Assembly: GCA_037783545.1 (NCBI GenBank)
Contig: JBBELK010000213.1
Span: 1,054,001 to 1,118,000, forward strand
Direction: 5' to 3'
Source: Henricia sp. BOLD:AAB3569
Lineage: Eukaryota > Echinodermata > Asteroidea > Spinulosida > Echinasteridae
Length of the DNA: 64,000 bases
A program made the position numbers and the translations under genes. The notes under the pieces were generated by a model. It was not told the origin of the DNA, searched no databases, and was given only the letters and a program-made list of their open reading frames with translations. Of the stretch, positions 1 to 10,225 are shown piece after piece. The first letter of the stretch is position 1. Every line of letters starts with the position of its first letter.

Positions 1-1
1 A

Positions 2-2923
2 AGCAAACTTAAAGAAATTCTCAAAGAGTATGGTAAAGAAAAATCACTTAAATATAATCAACAGACAAAGGCTGTTCAAAATAAGTATAGGGATCTCACA
101 CATAATCCAAACCATAATACTGATGAATTAAATCGCCTTGAACAACAGCTGAAAACCATTGAAACTAACGAGTGGGAAAAGGCTCGTGTAAGGACACATT
201 TGAAAAATAAGTCTGAAGGTGAAAAACCTAGCAAGTTCTTTCTTGCTATCGAAAAACAAAGAACCAAGAATAATGCTATGGCAACTATAAAAGACGCTGA
301 GGGCGTCCCACTTACAGAATTTAGATATATTGTTAAGCGTATCAATGAGTTTTACTCCCAGTTATATTCTACTGATGGCACTGACCCCCATGAGCAACAA
401 ACAATTATAGATGATGTCAACTCACACGAAATCGAGGAACCTGAGATTTTGGAAAGTAATATTTCAGGAGCTGAAATTACACTTGCTCTCCAGCAAATGA
501 ATAAAGATAAATCACCCGGTATTGATGGGCTGACAGTAGAGTTTTATCTCAAGTTTTGGACTATTCTTAAAGATGATCTTTTGAGTGTTTTTCAAGAATG
601 CAAAGAAGGAGGTTCACTTCCCAATACAATGAGCACTGCTCTTATTAGATTAATATACAAAAACAAAAGGGATAGGGAAGACCTAAAAAATTGGCGTCCA
701 ATTAGTTTATTGACAGTAGATTACAAAATACTTGCTAAAGTCTTAACTAACCGACTTCGCAAATGTATGCCTAATTTGATTGGAGAAGAGCAAAGCAGTG
801 GGGTATCAGGTAGAAATATTCACGATAATCTAATGATTCTAAGAGATGTTGTAGATGACCTTAACATGAACAATAAACAAGGGGGGCTCCTAAGTATTGA
901 TCAAGAAAAAGCCTTTGACAGGATAGAATGGGATTACATGTATGAAATTATGAATAAGCTCGGCATTCCTCAGGGGTTCATTGATTACATAATGGTTTTG
1001 TACAGCAGACCGAAAAGTTGCGTCATTGTGAATAACTATATAACTCGTCCCTTTGACGTAACCAGAGGTATCCGGCAGGGTTGCCCCTTGTCACCGCTTT
1101 TGTACACCATCTGTGCAGAAGGATTGGCCTGTCTAATTAGAAATAATACAAACTTAACGGGTATCCCAATTCCATACACTGATGATCAAGTCAAATTAAT
1201 ACAGCATGCTGATGACACGACGGTTTTTATTTCTCGTGATGAAGATTTTCCGATTTTAGCAAACATTCTAAATATATACAATGAAGGCACGGGATCCAAA
1301 ACAAATATTCAGAAATCAACAGGGCTCTGGCTTGGAACCTGGAAATCGAGGACAGATTGCCCAGGGGGGTATAATTGGGTCAATGACAAGATTAAGATTT
1401 TAGGGGTTTATATTGGCAATGAAGTAACCCAGTCTGACAACTGGGACCCCAGAATAAACAAGATTAAGAGTGTTTTTAACAGTTTTAAGGGAAGGAATTT
1501 AACTTTAAAAGGAAAAGCAGTCATCATCAACACTTATGCTGGAGCTAGTATTAATTATGTGGGAAGTGTTGTGCCATGTAATGATGATTCAATAAAAAAA
1601 ATGGATAAATGTATTTGGGACTTTTATTGGAACAGTAAACCTGATAAAATTAACAGAGATACAGTCAGAGGTCCTAAGGAAAGAGGAGGTACAGAGGTTT
1701 TGAATGTAAAACATAGATTAACTTGTCTGAAATTAAATTGGTTCACCCGTTTTAGCACATGTACTGGAAAATGGAAACAATATTTTGATTATTGGATCAA
1801 GAGAGCTAGTGCTAAAGGTTTAGGTTGGTATGTTTTAGGGAATTACCCTACAGCCTTAAATACCAGTGAATTTTATCGAGAGGTAATTAAAGCATTTCAT
1901 AACTGCGGAGGACGTATTAACTTAGTTATATCCTGTAAGCAAGAAGCACACAACGTCCCACTGTGGCAAAATGCCCTACTAACGGGCAACAAACAAAAAA
2001 AACTTGTTGGTAACATTTTAAGTGAAAATGGAATAAAAAAACTAGGTGATGTTATGTCAGGTGATAAACTCAAGTCACTCACATTGATTTCCAAACAATA
2101 TGATATTAGACCTGGTACTGTTACCAGAACAATGAATGATTTAAGAGTAAATATTAGACCAAACCTTTTAAAGGAAACAAGGAGTGGACCAGAAAACCAT
2201 ATATGCAATATGCTAGAAATTAGTAATTATGAAAATGATGCAGATTATTATGTTCTTAACAAATCATTAATGAAATTCATGTATAGAAACTTGGTAATAA
2301 AGACCTTTGTAAAACCCAAAGCCGAACAAAAATGGGAAATAATTTTTAATAGGACTTCTCCTCCGAACTGGACCTTAAGTTGGAAAAGGGGATATAGTAA
2401 ATTAATTGATCCAAATGATAGAGATTTATGGTTTAAAATTAAACACAGGATTTTGCCAACAAGAGATCTATTGTATAAAATAGGGATTACTGAAAATGAC
2501 AGATGTTTAATTTGTAATGAAAATCAAGAGACTACAGAGCACCTTTTTATTTATTGCTGTAAAACCTTTGAGACATGGAATTTTGTTGAAAATTTGCTCC
2601 GAATATACGGTGATGACAAACATTTTTATTTAAATGATATTTGTAGAATCCTTGGTATTGGTCCAGGAATTAATAGTACTGCTTGTGTGCTTTTTTGTAA
2701 GGTTTTTCGTGTTATTTGGAACTTAAGGGTTCAAATATCTCTGTCTGCAGCGCAAGAGAAAAATACATACGTTCCTGACATACTTGGTGTATATAAAAGA
2801 CAACTAAAACAATACTTACGTATGGAAGTCAAAAGATTACACCGCAGGGATTTTGAACAAATTTACACTCAAAATAGGGCTATTTGTTGGATGGATGGGG
2901 AACAATTGAACTATGCATTCTAG
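2..2923 (+). CDS. ORF2 protein (reverse transcriptase, C-terminal zinc knuckle), 5'-partial, open reading frame
   Basis: The reading frame is open from the first codon in the window (position 2) to TAG at 2921-2923, so the true start lies upstream. By alignment to copy 2, the endonuclease domain and ORF2 start are missing. The visible part holds the reverse transcriptase. Motifs are NWRPISLL, a motif A with the first catalytic Asp (SIDQEKAFDRIEW), the RQGCPLSPLLY block, and the catalytic box QHADDTTVF with HADD encoded at 1205-1216. A C-terminal CX2CX8HX4C knuckle (CLICNENQETTEHLFIYC, about 2503-2556) follows. The role is target-primed reverse transcription of the element RNA into 5S genes. 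Copy 2 has lost one T at the position of the TTTT run near 1246-1249, so this copy keeps the frame there. HADD in place of FADD or YADD is uncommon but keeps both aspartates. It could encode active enzyme if the unseen 5' part is intact. Confidence 0.95.
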   Translation, partial: SKLKEILKEYGKEKSLKYNQQTKAVQNKYRDLTHNPNHNTDELNRLEQQLKTIETNEWEKARVRTHLKNKSEGEKPSKFFLAIEKQRTKNNAMATIKDAEGVPLTEFRYIVKRINEFYSQLYSTDGTDPHEQQTIIDDVNSHEIEEPEILESNISGAEITLALQQMNKDKSPGIDGLTVEFYLKFWTILKDDLLSVFQECKEGGSLPNTMSTALIRLIYKNKRDREDLKNWRPISLLTVDYKILAKVLTNRLRKCMPNLIGEEQSSGVSGRNIHDNLMILRDVVDDLNMNNKQGGLLSIDQEKAFDRIEWDYMYEIMNKLGIPQGFIDYIMVLYSRPKSCVIVNNYITRPFDVTRGIRQGCPLSPLLYTICAEGLACLIRNNTNLTGIPIPYTDDQVKLIQHADDTTVFISRDEDFPILANILNIYNEGTGSKTNIQKSTGLWLGTWKSRTDCPGGYNWVNDKIKILGVYIGNEVTQSDNWDPRINKIKSVFNSFKGRNLTLKGKAVIINTYAGASINYVGSVVPCNDDSIKKMDKCIWDFYWNSKPDKINRDTVRGPKERGGTEVLNVKHRLTCLKLNWFTRFSTCTGKWKQYFDYWIKRASAKGLGWYVLGNYPTALNTSEFYREVIKAFHNCGGRINLVISCKQEAHNVPLWQNALLTGNKQKKLVGNILSENGIKKLGDVMSGDKLKSLTLISKQYDIRPGTVTRTMNDLRVNIRPNLLKETRSGPENHICNMLEISNYENDADYYVLNKSLMKFMYRNLVIKTFVKPKAEQKWEIIFNRTSPPNWTLSWKRGYSKLIDPNDRDLWFKIKHRILPTRDLLYKIGITENDRCLICNENQETTEHLFIYCCKTFETWNFVENLLRIYGDDKHFYLNDICRILGIGPGINSTACVLFCKVFRVIWNLRVQISLSAAQEKNTYVPDILGVYKRQLKQYLRMEVKRLHRRDFEQIYTQNRAICWMDGEQLNYAF

Positions 2924-3056
2924 TTTCAGACGTCCTATTGTTGCAATTTTTATCATATACATACATATAAAGTAACTTAATTATGTACGAAGTACGTAAA
3001 TTGTAGATACTGTATGCATGGAGATGTGTTAATAAATGGAGTCTAACTCCTCTCAG
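2924..3056 (+). other. Retrotransposon 3' UTR, copy 1
   Basis: The 133-bp UTR between the ORF2 stop and the A tail is AT-rich. It contains an AATAAA signal at 3031-3036 and GTACGAAGTAC, whose CGAAGTAC (2988-2995) is the exact complement of 5S nucleotides 75-82 across the insertion point. By eye it is identical to the copy 2 UTR. Confidence 0.85.
3031..3036 (+). promoter_or_regulatory. Polyadenylation signal AATAAA, copy 1
   Basis: A canonical AATAAA hexamer lies 20 nt before the A tail at 3057, the normal spacing for a Pol II polyadenylation signal. This suggests the element RNA is a Pol II mRNA. Confidence 0.85.
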
Positions 3057-3063
3057 AAAAAAA

Positions 3064-3105
3064 CTTCGGTGGGAGACCACCTGGGAATACCGAGTGTCGT
3101 AGGCA
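3064..3105 (+). pseudogene. 5S rRNA 3' fragment (nt 78-119) interrupted by copy 1
   Basis: These 42 bases run from CTTCGGTGGG to the end of the 5S gene. The 5' 77 nt of the same gene must lie upstream of copy 1, outside the window. The gene cannot make 5S rRNA because TFIIIA boxes A and C are separated by the element. Confidence 0.95.
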
Positions 3106-3145
3106 CTTTTGTTTTGTCGAGTAAAATATTGTTCTTCAGTAAACG

Positions 3146-3155
3146 TTTCAAATTA
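3146..3155 (+). promoter_or_regulatory. TATA-like upstream element of the 5S unit (-30 to -21)
   Basis: TTTCAAATTA here, TTTAAAATTA in most units, lies 30 to 21 bp before the gene start in every unit. A TATA-like element at this distance is known to help Pol III transcription of 5S genes in several invertebrates. That this one works the same way is inference from position and conservation. Confidence 0.5.
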
Positions 3156-3175
3156 CGCAAACCTGTTAAGCATTC

Positions 3176-3294
3176 GTCTACGACCATACCACATTGAATA
3201 CACCGGTTCCCGTCTGATCACCGCAGTTAAGCAACGTTGGGCTCGGTCAGTACTTCGGTGGGAGACCACCTGGGAATACCAAGTGTCGTAGGCA
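3176..3294 (+). rRNA. 5S ribosomal RNA (first complete gene of the left arm, type example)
   Basis: This 119-nt gene encodes the 5S component of the large ribosomal subunit, transcribed by RNA polymerase III. Nt 1-9 (GTCTACGAC) pair perfectly with nt 110-118 (GTCGTAGGC) to form helix I. The inner region GTTAAGCAACGTTG (nt 51-64) fits box A, and TCGGTGGGAGACCACCTGG (nt 80-98) fits box C. Helix IV, GGTGG (82-86) with CCACC (91-95), is perfectly paired around a GAGA loop. This stem is stronger than in the common animal form with GGATGG and CCGCC. This unit carries ACCAAG near the 3' end, where most have ACCGAG. The same description applies to the other genes of the array. Confidence 0.95.
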
Positions 3295-3295
3295 C

Positions 3296-3304
3296 TTTTG
3301 TTTT
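3296..3304 (+). terminator. Pol III terminator TTTTGTTTT after the 5S gene
   Basis: Two T4 runs separated by one G begin one base after the gene end, which fits RNA polymerase III termination. Many units have the first run changed to TTGT (CACTTGTGTTTT) and keep only the second. Short-spacer units have TTTTGTTTTT. Confidence 0.85.
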
Positions 3305-4678
3305 GTCGAGTAAAATATTGTTCTTCAGTAAACGTTTAAAATTACGCAAACCTGTTAAGCATTCGTCTACGACCATACCACATTGAATACACCGGTTCCC
3401 GTCTGATCACCGCAGTTAAGCAACGTTGGGCTCGGTCAGTACTTCGGTGGGAGACCACCTGGGAATACCGAGTGTCGTAGGCACTTTTGTTTTGTCGAGT
3501 AAAATATTGTTCTTCAGTAAACGTTTAAAATTACGCAAACCTGTTAAGCATTCGTCTACGACCATACCACATTGAATACACCGGTTCCCGTCTGATCACC
3601 GCAGTTAAGCAACGTTGGACTCGGTCAGTACTTCGGTGGGAGACCACCTGGGAATACCGAGTGTCGTAGGCACTTTTGTTTTTAGTAAAATATTGTTCTT
3701 CTGTAAACGTTTCAAATTACGCAAACCTGTTAAGCATTCGTCTACGACCATACCACATTGAATACACCGGTTCCCGTCTGATCACCGCAGTTAAGCAACG
3801 TTGGGCTCGGTCAGTACTTCGGTGGGAGACCACCTGGGAATACCGAGTGTCGTAGGCACTTGTGTTTTGTCGAGTAAAATATTGTTCTTTAGTAAACGTT
3901 TAAAATTACGCAAACCTGTTAAGCATTCGTCTACGACCATACCACATTGAATACACCGGTTCCCGTCTGATCACCGCAGTTAAGCAACGTTGGGATCGGT
4001 CAGTACTTCGGTGGGAGACCACCTGGGAATACCGAGTGTCGTAGGCACTTTTGTTTTTAGTAAAATATTGTTCTTCTGTAAACGTTTCAAATTACGCAAA
4101 CCTGTTAAGCATTCGTCTACGACCATACCACATTGAATACACCGGTTCCCGTCTGATCACCGCAGTTAAGCAACGTTGGGCTCGGTCAGTACTTCGGTGG
4201 GAGACCACCTGGGAATACCGAGTGTCGTAGGCACTTGTGTTTTGTCGAGTAAAATATTGTTCTTTAGTAAACGTTTAAAATTACGCAAACCTGTTAAGCA
4301 TTCGTCTACGACCATACCACATTGAATACACCGGTTCCCGTCTGATCACCGCAGTTAAGCAACGTTGGGATCGGTCAGTACTTCGGTGGGAGACCACCTG
4401 GGAATACCGAGTGTCGTAGGCACTTTTGTTTTTAGTAAAATATTGTTCTTCTGTAAACGTTTCAAATTACGCAAACCTGTTAAGCATTCGTCTACGACCA
4501 TACCACATTGAATACACCGGTTCCCGTCTGATCACCGCAGTTAAGCAACGTTGGGCTCGGTCAGTACTTCGGTGGGAGACCACCTGGGAATACCGATTGT
4601 CGTAGGCACTTTTGTTTTGTCGAGTAAAATATTGTTCTTCAGTAAACGTTTAAAATTACGCAAACCTGTTAAGCATTC

Positions 4679-4797
4679 GTCTACGACCATACCACATTGA
4701 ATACACCGGTTCCCGTCTGATCACCGCAGTTAAGCAACGTTGGGCTCGGTCAGTACTTCGGTGGGATACCACCTGGGAATACCAAGTGTCGTAGGCA
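4679..4797 (+). rRNA. 5S rRNA gene, variant class with nt 89 G to T (example)
   Basis: This is one of many left-arm genes with GGGATACC in place of GGGAGACC, usually with ACCAAG further on. The change at nt 89 (4767) converts the helix IV loop from GAGA to GATA and alters the box C core that TFIIIA reads. The class recurs in a fixed neighbourhood: it usually follows a GATTGTC unit and often precedes an ACATGG unit. It may be expressed poorly or be a pseudogene class; the sequence alone cannot say. Confidence 0.8.
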
Positions 4798-5074
4798 CTT
4801 TTGTTTTGTCGAGTAAAATATTGTTCTTCAGTAAACGTTTAAAATTACGCAAACCTGTTAAGCATTCGTCTACGACCATACCACATTGAATACACCGGTT
4901 CCCGTCTGATCACCGCAGTTAAGCAACGTTGGGCTCGGTCAGTACTTCGGTGGGAGACCACATGGGAATACCGAGTGTCGTAGGCACTTTTGTTTTGTCG
5001 AGTAAAATATTGTTCTTCAGTAAACGTTTAAAATTACGCAAACCTGTTAAGCATTCGTCTACGACCATACCACA

Positions 5075-8000
5075 TTGAATACACCGGTTCCCGTCTAATC
5101 ACCGCAGTTAAGCAACGTTGGCCTCGGTCAGTACTTCGGTGGGAGACCACCTGGGAATACCGAGTTTCGTAGGCACTTTTGTTTTGTCGAGTAAAATATT
5201 GTTTAATTGTAAACGTTTAAAATTGCGCAAACCTGTTAAGCATTCGTCTACGACCATACCCCATTGAATACACCGTTTCCCGTCTGATCACCGCAGTTAA
5301 GCAACGTTGGGCTCGGTCAGTACTTCGGTGGGAGACCACCTGGGAATACCGAGTGTCGTAGGCACTTTTGTTTTGTCGAGTAAAATATTGTTCTTCAGTA
5401 AACGTTTAAAATTACGCAAACCTGTTAAGCATTCGTCTACGACCATACCACATTGAATACACCGGTTCCCGTCTGATCACCGCAGTTAAGCAACGTTGGA
5501 CTCGGTCAGTACTTCGGTGGGAGACCACCTGGGAATACCGAGTGTCGTAGGCACTTTTGTTTTTAGCAAAATATTGTTCTTCTGTAAACGTTTCAAATTA
5601 CGCAAACCTGTTAAGCATTCGTCTACGACCATACCACATTGAATACACCGGTTCCCGTCTGATCACCGCAGTTAAGCAACGTTGGGCTCGGTCAGTACTT
5701 CGGTGGGAGACCACCTGGGAATACCGAGTGTCGTAGGCACTTGTGTTTTGTCGAGTAAAATATTGTTCTTCAGTAAACGTTTAAAATTACGCAAACCTGT
5801 TAAGCATTCGTCTACGACCATACCACATTGAATACACCGGTTCCCGTCTGATCACCGCAGTTAAGCAACGTTGGGCTCGGTCAGTACTTCGGTGGGAGAC
5901 CACCTGGGAATACCGAGTGTCGTAGGCACTTTTGTTTTTAGTAAAATATTGTTCTTCTGTAAACATTTCAAATTACGCAAACCTGTTAAGCATTCGTCTA
6001 CGACCATACCACATTGAATACACCGGTTCCCGTCTGATCACCGCAGTTAAGCAACGTTGGGCTCGGTCAGTACTTCGGTGGGAGACCACCTGGGAATACC
6101 GAGTGTCGTAGGCACTTGTGTTTTGTCGAGTAAAATATTGTTCTTCAGTAAACGTTTAAAATTACGCAAACCTGTTAAGCATTCGTCTACGACCATACCA
6201 CATTGAATACACCGGTTCCCGTCTGATCACCGCAGTTAAGCAACGTTGGGCTCGGTCAGTACTTCGGTGGGAGACCACCTGGGAATACCGAGTGTCGTAG
6301 GCACTTTTGTTTTTAGTAAAATATTGTTCTTCAGTAAACGTTTAAAATTACGCAAACCTGTTAAGCATTCGTCTACGACCATACCACATTGAATACACCG
6401 GTTCCCGTCTGATCACCGCAGTTAAGCAACGTTGGGCTCGGTCAGTACTTCGGTGTGAGACCACCTGGGAATACCGAGTGTCGTAGGCACTTGTGTTTTG
6501 TCGAGTAAAATATTGTTCTTCAGTAAACGTTTAAAATTACGCAAACCTGTTAAGCATTCGTCTACGACCATACCACATTGAATACACCGGTTCCCGTCTG
6601 ATCACCGCAGTTAAGCAACGTTGGGCTCGGTCAGTACTTCGGTGGGATACCACCTGGGAATACCAAGTGTCGTAGGCACTTTTGTTTTGTCGAGTAAAAT
6701 ATTGTTCTTCAGTAAACGTTTAAAATTACGCAAACCTGTTAAGCATTCGTCTACGACCATACCACATTGAATACACCGGTTCCCGTCTGATCACCGCAGT
6801 TAAGCAACGTTGGGCTCGGTCAGTACTTCGGTGGGAGACCACCTGGGAATACCGAGTGTCGTAGGTACTTTTGTTTTGTCGAGTAAAATATTGTTCTTCA
6901 GTAAACGTTTAAAATTACGCAAACCTGTTAAGCATTCGTCTACGACCATACCACATTGAATACACCGGTTCCCGTCTGATCACCGCAGTTAAGCAACGTT
7001 GGCCTCGGTCAGTACTTCGGTGGGAGACCACCTGGGAATACCGAGTGTCGTAGGCACTTTTGTTTTGTCGAGTAAAATATTGTTTAATTGTAAACGTTTA
7101 AAATTACGCAAACCTGTTAAGCATTCGTCTACGACCATACCCCATTGAATACACCGGTTCCCGTCTGATCACCGCAGTTAAGCAACGTTGGGCTCGGTCA
7201 GTACTTCGGTGGGAGACCACCTGGGAATACCGAGTGTCGTAGGCACTTTTGTTTTGTCGAGTAAAATATTGTTCTTCAGTAAACGTTTCAAATTACGCAA
7301 ACCTGTTAAGCATTCGTCTACGACCATACCACATTGAATACACCGGTTCCCGTCTGATCACCGCAGTTAAGAAACATTGGGCTCGGTCAGTACTTCGGTG
7401 GGAGACCAACTGGGAATACCGAGTGTCGTAGGCACTTTTGTTTTGTCGAGTAAAATATTGTTCTTCAGTAAACGTTTCAAATTACGCAAACCTGTTAAGC
7501 ATTCGTCTACGACCATACCACATTGAATACACCGGTTCCCGTCTGATCACCGCAGTTAAGCAACGTTGGGCTCGGTCAGTACTTCGGTGGGAGACCACCT
7601 GGGAATACCGAGTGTCGTAGGCACTTTTGTTTTTAGTAAAATATTGTTCTTCTGTAAACGTTTCAAATTACGCAAACCTGTTAAGCATTCGTCTACGACC
7701 ATACCACATTGAATACACCGGTTCCCGTCTGATCACCGCAGTTAAGCAACGTTGGGCTCGGTCAGTACTTCGGTGGGAGACCACCTGGGAATACCGATTG
7801 TCGTAGGCACTTTTGTTTTGTCGAGTAAAATATTGTTCTTCAGTAAACGTTTAAAATTACGCAAACCTGTTAAGCATTCGTCTACGACCATACCACATTG
7901 AATACACCGGTTCCCGTCTGATCACCGCAGTTAAGCAACGTTGGGCTCGGTCAGTACTTCGGTGGGATACCACCTGGGAATACCAAGTGTCGTAGGCACT

Positions 8001-10225
8001 TTTGTTTTGTCGAGTAAAATATTGTTTTTCAGTAAACGTTTAAAATTACGCAAACCTGTTAAGCATTCGTCTACGACCATACCACATTGAATACACCGGT
8101 TCCCGTCTGATCACCGCAGTTAAGCAACGTTGGGCTCGGTCAGTACTTCGGTGGGACACCACATGGGAATACCGAGTGTCGTAGGCACTTTTGTTTTGTC
8201 GAGTAAAATATTGTTCTTCAGTAAACGTTTAAAATTACGCAAACCTGTTAAGCATTCGTCTACGACCAAACCACATTGAATACACCGGTTCCCGTCTGAT
8301 CACCGCAGTTAAGCAACGTTGGGCTCGGTCAGTACTTCGGTGGGAGACCACCTGGGAATACCGAGTGTCGTAGGTACTTTTGTTTTGTCGAGTAAAATAT
8401 TGTTCTTCAGTAAACGTTTAAAATTAGGCAAACCTGTTAAGCATTCGTCTACGACCATACCACATTGAATACACCGGTTCCCGTCTGATCACCGCAGTTA
8501 AGCAACGTTGGGCTCGGTCAGTACTTCGGTGGGAGACCACCTGGGAATACCGAGTGTCGTAGGCACTTTTGTTTTGTCGAGTAAAATATTGTTCTTCTGT
8601 AAACGTTTCAAATTACGCAAACCTGTTAAGCATTCGTCTACGACCATACCCCATTGAATACACCGGTTCCCGTCTGATCACCGCAGTTAAGCAACGTTGG
8701 GCTCGGTCAGTACTTCGGTGGGAGACCACCTGGGAATACCGAGTGTCGTAGGCACTTTTGTTTTGTCGAGTAAAATATTGTTTAATTGTAAACGTTTAAA
8801 ATTACGCAAACCTGTTAAGCATTCGTCTACGACCATACCCCATTGAATACACCGGTTCCCGTCTGATCACCGCAGTTAAGCAACGTTGGGCTCGGTCAGT
8901 ACTTCGGTGGGAGACCACCTGGGAATACCGAGTGTCGTAGGCACTTTTGTTTTGTCGAGTAAAATATTGTTCTTCAGTAAACGTTTCAAATTACGCAAAC
9001 CTGTTAAGCATTCGTCTACGACCATACCACATTGAATACACCGGTATCCGTCTGATCACCGCAGTTAAGAAACATTGGGCTCGGTCAGTACTTCGGTGGG
9101 AGACCAACTGGGAATACCGAGTGTCGTAGGCACTTTTGTTTTGTCGAGTAAAATATTGTTCTTCAGTAAACGTTTCAAATTACGCAAACCTGTTAAGCAT
9201 TCGTCTACGACCATACCACATTGAATACACCGGTTCCCGTCTGATCACCGCAGTTAAGCAACGTTGGGCTCGGTCAGTACTTCGGTGGGAGACCACCTGG
9301 GAATACCGAGTGTCGTAGGCACTTTTGTTTTTAGTAAAATATTGTTCTTCTGTAAACGTTTCAAATTAAGCAAACCTGTTAAGCATTCGTCTACGACCAT
9401 ACCACATTGAATACACCGGTTCCCGTCTGATCACCGCAGTTAAGCAACGTTGGGCCCGGTCAGTACTTCGGTGGGAGACCACCTGGGAATACCGATTGTC
9501 GTAGGCACTTTTGTTTTGTCGAGTAAAATATTGTTCTTCAGTAAACGTTTAAAATTACGCAAACCTGTTAAGCATTCGTCTACGACCATACCACATTGAA
9601 TACACCGGTTCCCGTCTGATCACCGCAGTTAAGCAACGTTGGGCTCGGTCAGTACTTCGGTGGGATACCACCTGGGAATACCAAGTGTCGTAGGCACTTT
9701 TGTTTTGTCGAGTAAAATATTGTTCTTCAGTAAACGTTTAAAATTACGCAAACCTGTTAAGCATTCGTCTACGACCATACCACATTGAATACACCGGTTC
9801 CCGTCTGATCACCGCAGTTAAGCAACGTTGGGCTCGGTCAGTACTTCGGTGGGAGACCACATGGGAATACCGAGTGTCGTAGGCACTTTTGTTTTGTCGA
9901 GTAAAATATTGTTCTTCAGTAAACGTTTAAAATTACGCAAACCTGTTAAGCATTCGTCTACGACCAAACCACATTGAATACACCGGTTCCCGTCTGATCA
10001 CCGCAGTTAAGCAACGTTGGGCTCGGTCAGTACTTCGGTGGGAGACCACCTGGGAATACCGAGTGTCGTAGGTACTTTTGTTTTTTCGAGTAAAATATTG
10101 TTCTTCATTAAACGTTTAAAATTAGGCAAACCTGTTAAGCATTCGTCTACGACCATACCACATTGAATACACCGGTTCCCGTCTGATCACCGCAGTTAAG
10201 CAACGTTGGGCTCGGTCAGTACTTC
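5075..10225 (+). repeat. Higher-order repeat: 5.15-kb block, first copy (offset 9,981 bp)
   Basis: The ordered series of unit variants here recurs 9,981 bp later at about 15056-20206. The offset equals 41 x 189 + 12 x 186, i.e. 53 units. Shared rare markers include GCGCAAACC at 5223/15204, the GAAACATTG genes at 7371/17352 and 9069/19050, and the CATTAAACG with TTAGGC unit near 10110/20090. A few single-base differences were seen, for example at 8025, 9044, 9368 and 9455. Limits are approximate because units are so alike. Confidence 0.85.

Larger units (their letters stand above)
1..3063 (+). mobile_element. 5S-specific non-LTR retrotransposon, copy 1 (3' part; 5' end outside window)
   Basis: This is the 3' portion of a LINE whose 5' part lies before the window. 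Position 1 corresponds to 40223 of the full-length copy 2. It holds the rest of ORF2, a 133-bp 3' UTR and a 7-base A tail (3057-3063). It then joins 5S nucleotide 78 (CTTCGGTGGG) directly, the same join as in copy 2. By eye I count about 17 substitutions plus one single-base indel against copy 2 over roughly 3.06 kb, so both are young. Endonuclease, reverse transcriptase and fixed RNA-gene target point to the Tx1 group of L1-like elements. The family assignment is inferred from domain order and target, not from a phylogeny. Confidence 0.95.

Noticed and set aside
1897-2208. Minus-strand open frame of 103 codons opposite ORF2, repeated in copy 2 (42118-42429)
   Set aside because: It is antisense to a clear coding region, has no recognisable motif, and appears in both copies only because they are nearly identical.
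3109-3291. Many identical 60-codon open frames starting MFCRVKYCSSVN, on + in the left arm and - in the right arm (also 62-, 69-, 88- and 122-codon forms)
   Set aside because: They run from the spacer across the 5S gene in units where the spacer reads TTTCAAATT and not TTTAAAATT (which gives a stop). They begin at TTG or similar and follow the rRNA repeat; they are repeat artefacts.
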